From assembly GCA_012517765.1 (NCBI GenBank), contig JAAYUI010000008.1, positions 62,001-126,000 of the forward strand: DNA of 64,000 nt. The letters are read 5' to 3'. This document shows positions 61,101-64,000 of the stretch, in pieces. Made by a program: the position numbers and the translations under genes. The first letter of the stretch is position 1. Each line of letters begins with the position of its first letter. The notes below the pieces were generated by a model, which made no database searches, was not told the DNA's origin, and was given only the letters and a program-made list of their open reading frames with translations. Source of the stretch: Caldisericales bacterium (GTDB taxonomy: Bacteria; Caldisericota; Caldisericia; JAAYUI01).

Positions 61101-64000
61101 TTTGGCCTCGACTGAGGCTGCTGCCTGACCGGCAAGATAGACTTCATGAGAGAAGGCGCGCTCCCTGCTGTTGGTTCTTCCACCCCAGAACGGTCTGAAG
61201 CTCCTGCTATTGTCATCATCACCATACTTGTATGCGGTGACGGTGATGTCGAGCATTTCGTCTTCTGCGATTACATGGTCCGGTTTTGGATCAATACCCT
61301 TGGCTCCAAAATCTATTCCGACAGTGGTTGGGGTTGCAGCACCATCAAGGGCAAACATGTACTGTCCGTCCTGGCGGTGGAAAGTCCTTGCATCGATGAC
61401 GCCACCAGTCCAGGCCGATGTGGCCATGTCGTATGAACCCATTATTTCAGTTTCAAACGCGTCGAAGGAAATCTTTCCGTCGCTGTTGAGGTCCTGGTCT
61501 TCGGTGAATGCGGTCCCAACACTGTCATAATAGGTGCTGGTTGGCATTATGGTCGGATATCCATCGCCTGCGCCTTTGTAAAGCTTGTCGACCGGATCAA
61601 GGACACCCCTGTCCTGCCAGACATAAACATAAGCGTCATTGCATTCCCTGAAGCTCTGAATCTTCTTGCCGAATTCTGGCGGTGGTCCTTCGGATTCTAT
61701 TCCATAGCCTTCGGTCAGTTTGAGTTTCAGTGTTGTCGGTTCGCTGACCGTTATCTTGGTTGGCATGTTTTCGATCTTGATACCGGAGACATCGATTCCG
61801 GTTGATGGCGGCTCAGTGCAGCAATCCTGATAGAATTTCTTGATTCCATTCTGGAGCCACACCGTTATCTCAATCCTTCCAGCACCAATCGGGATAAGCT
61901 CGTCAAATACAAAGACCCTGCTGCCTACCCTGTAAACAAGGCCATAGTTAAGTTCGCGACCAACGAGCAGATAATTGTTTGGCGAGCCGAATGTTATGTT
62001 GTCGCCAATGTTCGGGCAGCCAGGGCTTGTCCTTGCAGTGTAGTTGCCTGGTCCAAGCTCGTAAGCCAGATAGTTGGTCGAGTCAACAACGATGCTTCCA
62101 CTGTAGTTGTATTTTATTGGTACATACCTGAGCCCCTTGTACTCGTAACCATTTGTGGAGCCGCCGCCGGTTCCGGCAAGATACCTTATGATATCGAGCC
62201 TTGGATCAACATCGAGTGGCGTCATGAACGGTCCCTTGATCTCGATGCGTTTTACCTGCTGCCTGTTGAAGCTGAGCGAGTTGCCCATGTATCCGGGTGA
62301 TACGGCCGAGGAAAGCTCGAAGAAAAGGGCATAGTCAGTTAGTCCGTAGAACTCGGTTCCAAGTTTTCCAAACTGATATGGCCAGAGCGACGGGTAGGCA
62401 TTGAAGTTTTCCTGCATCGTGCCCTTCATTGAACCATAGACCCTCATCAGGTTTGTCTGGCCGCCAGGATATGACCTGACATCGGTATTGTTTGCAGAGG
62501 AAAGTGGACGGTTTACGCAGATTGGGTTGTATCTCGGCCTGATCCACCTGTTTGGATCGGTCATTGGCCTGCTTGTTCCCTGTTCGTCAGGATCAAGCAT
62601 GAATCCACCAGAAGCGGCCGGAGGAGTATAGCCAACCTGGCTGTACTGGAGGGCGTGGTCAATAACATACATGTTGTTGAAGTTCATGTCCTGGTTTGGA
62701 GGCATGACCTTGAGCGAAACCACATCGCAATAATCAACTGTCTCTTCAAGCGAATAGTTCCAGTTGCCAGAGAGGTTTGCATATGAGTAGTACCTTATGT
62801 AGGGCGGGTTCGTCCTGTAATCAGTGCTTGTGCTTGGGACAAATGTTCCACCACTTGCTGATGATGCATTGTGTACACCTGAGAGGTCAGTGATGAAGTA
62901 TGACCACGGAGTGCCATCCTGGGCATTCTTCGGATAGACATTGTTGTAGTCCACCATGACGTTTGTTGTGTGTACTCTTACATTCAGCTTGGAGTTAGAA
63001 TCCATCGGCTGGCAAACCACGGCTATCTTTCCACCAGCATCAGTGGCCGTTACATAGGAAATGACTGAACGAACACCGTAGCAGAAGATCGAGAACTGGT
63101 TTGCAGGATTGAATACACCGTATGTGTCAAACCTTGTCACATCACCAAGTGGCGGGAAGCCGGAACCACAGATGTCCACGGAACCCTGTCCGTTGGAGCA
63201 GTCTGCGTCACCAACGTCTGCTGATGCATTGCCGCGCTGCATGTAGCTTGCGCTGGAGTTTTCGTATGGATAGGTATAAACCTCGCCGGTAGCATCAGTA
63301 TTGAGTGGCCATTGCGGTGAAACGATGTCGTTGATGTCGAGTGCTCCGATGACCTGTGGTGTGTCCGGGTTTGTTGAAGCTGGCTCGTTGAGTCTCCAGT
63401 AAATGTATCCACCATTGTCGTTGACCTGGATAATATAGTAAACGTCCGCTGGGAGCGGTGGGGTTGGCGGACGGTCCCATGCCCTTGCCATGCACATGTA
63501 ACGTATGCCTGCGCCATTGACGTTATAAACAGCTATTGGGGCAGTATTTGTCATGCTTCTTGGCGGAGCGGCCGTTGCCATGTTGTAGCCGGATGGATCG
63601 TTTACATCGTTTGGATTGTCAAAAGCCTTCAGTGTAAGCGAGATATTGGGGTATCTGTATGAAAGAGGATCAACGCACGGGCTTGACGGAATGAGATTGA
63701 TTCCTTCTGCGTCAACATGGAGTTTCTCAATGCCGAAGCAGTCATAATTGTTTGCAAGAGTGCAGTCTGCAATCCTGTTTACATCATATGGCGAGTAAAC
63801 AATACGGGCCGCCCTTGTGTAGGCCTGGTTGTAATAGTTTGCATAGGCCTCTTTGAGCTGCCACTTGCGGGACATGTGCCACGGGTCGACGTAGTTCGTA
63901 TCTGCGTAGCGGACCTGTGATGGATCAACTGTCCTTGTGTCGCTCGGGTTCTGGTTGATGAAGGAATAAGTAAATTTGCTGTCCTGTGGGGCAATCCATG
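58116..64000 (-). CDS. Giant secreted surface protein D, C-terminal 1960 residues (runs off right edge)
   Basis: The frame is open from the right edge of the window to TAA at 58116-58118, so the N-terminus and signal peptide are missing. What remains aligns with the middle and end of proteins A-C: YVDPWHMSRKW, ANNYDCFG, NPNDVNDP, the Cys cluster DCSNGQGSVDIC (second Cys replaced by Val), QDCC, EF-hand-like loops DLNSDGKISFDAFE and DVNNDYSFSYKD, and YYWLRTDLHN. It has no LamG-like insert in the visible part. Ig-like domains precede the best preserved CuAO-N1 domain of the family (about the last 125 residues), with MVPFRVIAEKFGA and LVPLRFVENFG. Judged by its paralogues, about 1000-1500 residues lie outside the window. 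Confidence 0.8.
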   Translation of the reverse strand, partial: WIAPQDSKFTYSFINQNPSDTRTVDPSQVRYADTNYVDPWHMSRKWQLKEAYANYYNQAYTRAARIVYSPYDVNRIADCTLANNYDCFGIEKLHVDAEGINLIPSSPCVDPLSYRYPNISLTLKAFDNPNDVNDPSGYNMATAAPPRSMTNTAPIAVYNVNGAGIRYMCMARAWDRPPTPPLPADVYYIIQVNDNGGYIYWRLNEPASTNPDTPQVIGALDINDIVSPQWPLNTDATGEVYTYPYENSSASYMQRGNASADVGDADCSNGQGSVDICGSGFPPLGDVTRFDTYGVFNPANQFSIFCYGVRSVISYVTATDAGGKIAVVCQPMDSNSKLNVRVHTTNVMVDYNNVYPKNAQDGTPWSYFITDLSGVHNASSASGGTFVPSTSTDYRTNPPYIRYYSYANLSGNWNYSLEETVDYCDVVSLKVMPPNQDMNFNNMYVIDHALQYSQVGYTPPAASGGFMLDPDEQGTSRPMTDPNRWIRPRYNPICVNRPLSSANNTDVRSYPGGQTNLMRVYGSMKGTMQENFNAYPSLWPYQFGKLGTEFYGLTDYALFFELSSAVSPGYMGNSLSFNRQQVKRIEIKGPFMTPLDVDPRLDIIRYLAGTGGGSTNGYEYKGLRYVPIKYNYSGSIVVDSTNYLAYELGPGNYTARTSPGCPNIGDNITFGSPNNYLLVGRELNYGLVYRVGSRVFVFDELIPIGAGRIEITVWLQNGIKKFYQDCCTEPPSTGIDVSGIKIENMPTKITVSEPTTLKLKLTEGYGIESEGPPPEFGKKIQSFRECNDAYVYVWQDRGVLDPVDKLYKGAGDGYPTIMPTSTYYDSVGTAFTEDQDLNSDGKISFDAFETEIMGSYDMATSAWTGGVIDARTFHRQDGQYMFALDGAATPTTVGIDFGAKGIDPKPDHVIAEDEMLDITVTAYKYGDDDNSRSFRPFWGGRTNSRERAFSHEVYLAGQAAASVEAKPDLSVEIIPNTLTAGITPELVDPTQPLTFTVRDANQKPIDLSKGVADPRGGDEIKTDDAWMHLFKDPHPDNQYYYPGQLLPQYYWLRTDLHNDDFSPVDNQSLYSFDRFAFKPIKFSWDSSNGKYTFGGFAANDKGEFEVHIYTPDRKHKAIAKVKVALPIVTYSMETVRFTSPERLQNYLPSTGEKDDFIATASDNRAYFCLITMKTAEGKLIQGIAETTSVCMGGKGQNARFNPFFTRSAHYDYVTPPSTSLRQFRRSPSSAYAYNYYLNDQGGRSYQAMFADLNNNNTYGDLRDEHFTFGWSNWIDSGIRVNGRTGPVAPYFPTCNRMYDDGTYARYQAWDGPFDKPSAQPEGYGVGSIFNNPYENLYVFSDVNNDYSFSYKDSFLINNRGQGQILFCADDACKFGVTVGVTEHAMSPAWADVYGGTDTYNEYSPQRMETRFVHKTVSGQDYGTNDGAYFLDWDAMPSHYVTISYPTVLARWAETGEEIGKSMLNPDYYDFAYGIENHIVLEISPADPRDLPIRTGGKMALGNGDAYHPWGGNRAETIVWATTIESPVNPRTRIAQFYVTPTGNGTDTMSVDFYQEALSGLFPFSRAYNLARFDVIMSLQVVADTSEPLRVGKDGALTVYVQETTGKPVSGATVHIKGAGVESEKKSDKDGKVTFNVRPTERGRITIEASMENGTMKGSYTTVFVESYVEPPMLDLDPVQSIVSSGSLQISGRTNQGTRITINGKPVQVSQDGKFTFTAKLNEGVNTIVVQAANQTGQTVTKVIRVESRTQPSGIIIDPLGDYENVTVIRVRGHVEPGCKVTVTSDADGKAVEAVVSNDVFIADVSVKEGNNNITVEATDVVGKKSNKSVTVYVFKKVHVQLQIGSLVMVVNGVPERLAVAPQLIGGSTMVPFRVIAEKFGATADYDGATRKITVKWENNVLEMVIGNKQATLNGNPITLTQAPTVIGGSTLVPLRFVENFGNVEIVYNNSTRAIDIIRRK

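Noticed and set aside
27541-64000. SLH domains, sortase signals or autotransporter barrels in the giant proteins
   Set aside because: I scanned the ends for SLH motifs, LPXTG plus TM, and C-terminal amphipathic strands ending in Phe; none is present.
1-64000. CRISPR arrays, tRNA/rRNA genes, insertion sequences or prophage genes
   Set aside because: No regularly spaced repeats, cloverleaf folds, transposase or integrase motifs were seen; the only long repeats are within the paralogous giant genes.

Overview
This window looks like a bacterial chromosome segment devoted to the cell envelope. Nearly every product has a signal peptide, or is a membrane protein or envelope regulator. Beta-propeller (PQQ/WD-like) repeats, Ig-like domains and C-terminal copper-amine-oxidase N-terminal ('stalk', CuAO-N1) domains recur throughout. 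I see no tRNA, rRNA, CRISPR array, transposase, integrase or phage gene. The mix of tandem CuAO-N1 domains, multi-domain Ig proteins and a dockerin-like tail resembles deep-branching anaerobes such as Caldisericota or some Firmicutes-like lineages. That placement is only an inference. TGA is used as an ordinary stop in several overlapping gene pairs, so the genetic code appears standard.

Region 1 (1-11 kb). On the minus strand: an N-terminally anchored beta-propeller protein, an 8-TM protein, and the N-terminal part of a GH84-like beta-N-acetylglucosaminidase that runs off the left edge. Divergent from these, on the plus strand, is a secreted double beta-propeller protein interrupted near its end by one in-frame TGA. 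A two-way terminator separates it from another minus-strand set: a soluble multi-PAS histidine kinase, a secreted beta-propeller protein and a secreted Ig-like protein.

Region 2 (11-27 kb). A plus-strand operon joined by 4-base overlaps encodes an MFS exporter and two secreted CuAO-N1 proteins. Facing it is a compact five-gene minus-strand operon (25493 down to 15596): ECF sigma factor, zinc-binding anti-sigma factor with a large extracytoplasmic part, two secreted Ig/CuAO-N1 proteins and a membrane glycosyltransferase of family 2. A divergent plus-strand gene encodes a beta-propeller/dockerin-like secreted protein.

Region 3 (27.5-64 kb). Four tandem minus-strand paralogous genes encode giant secreted proteins of 2994, 3542 and 3473 residues and a fourth of more than 1960 residues that is cut by the right edge. 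They share a long common body, EF-hand/dockerin-like calcium loops, conserved cysteines, two or more Ig-like domains near the C-terminus and a final CuAO-N1 domain. They differ by inserted modules: LamG-like, nidogen-like and aromatic-rich. The intergenic gaps of 165-189 bp carry perfect hairpins and strong Shine-Dalgarno sites, unlike most other genes here. Two of the leaders share a conserved block of about 40 nt. The simplest reading is a surface-layer, sheath or adhesin system with its own regulator, glycosyltransferase and possibly its own export or anchoring rules. This is the strongest candidate in the window for an undescribed system.
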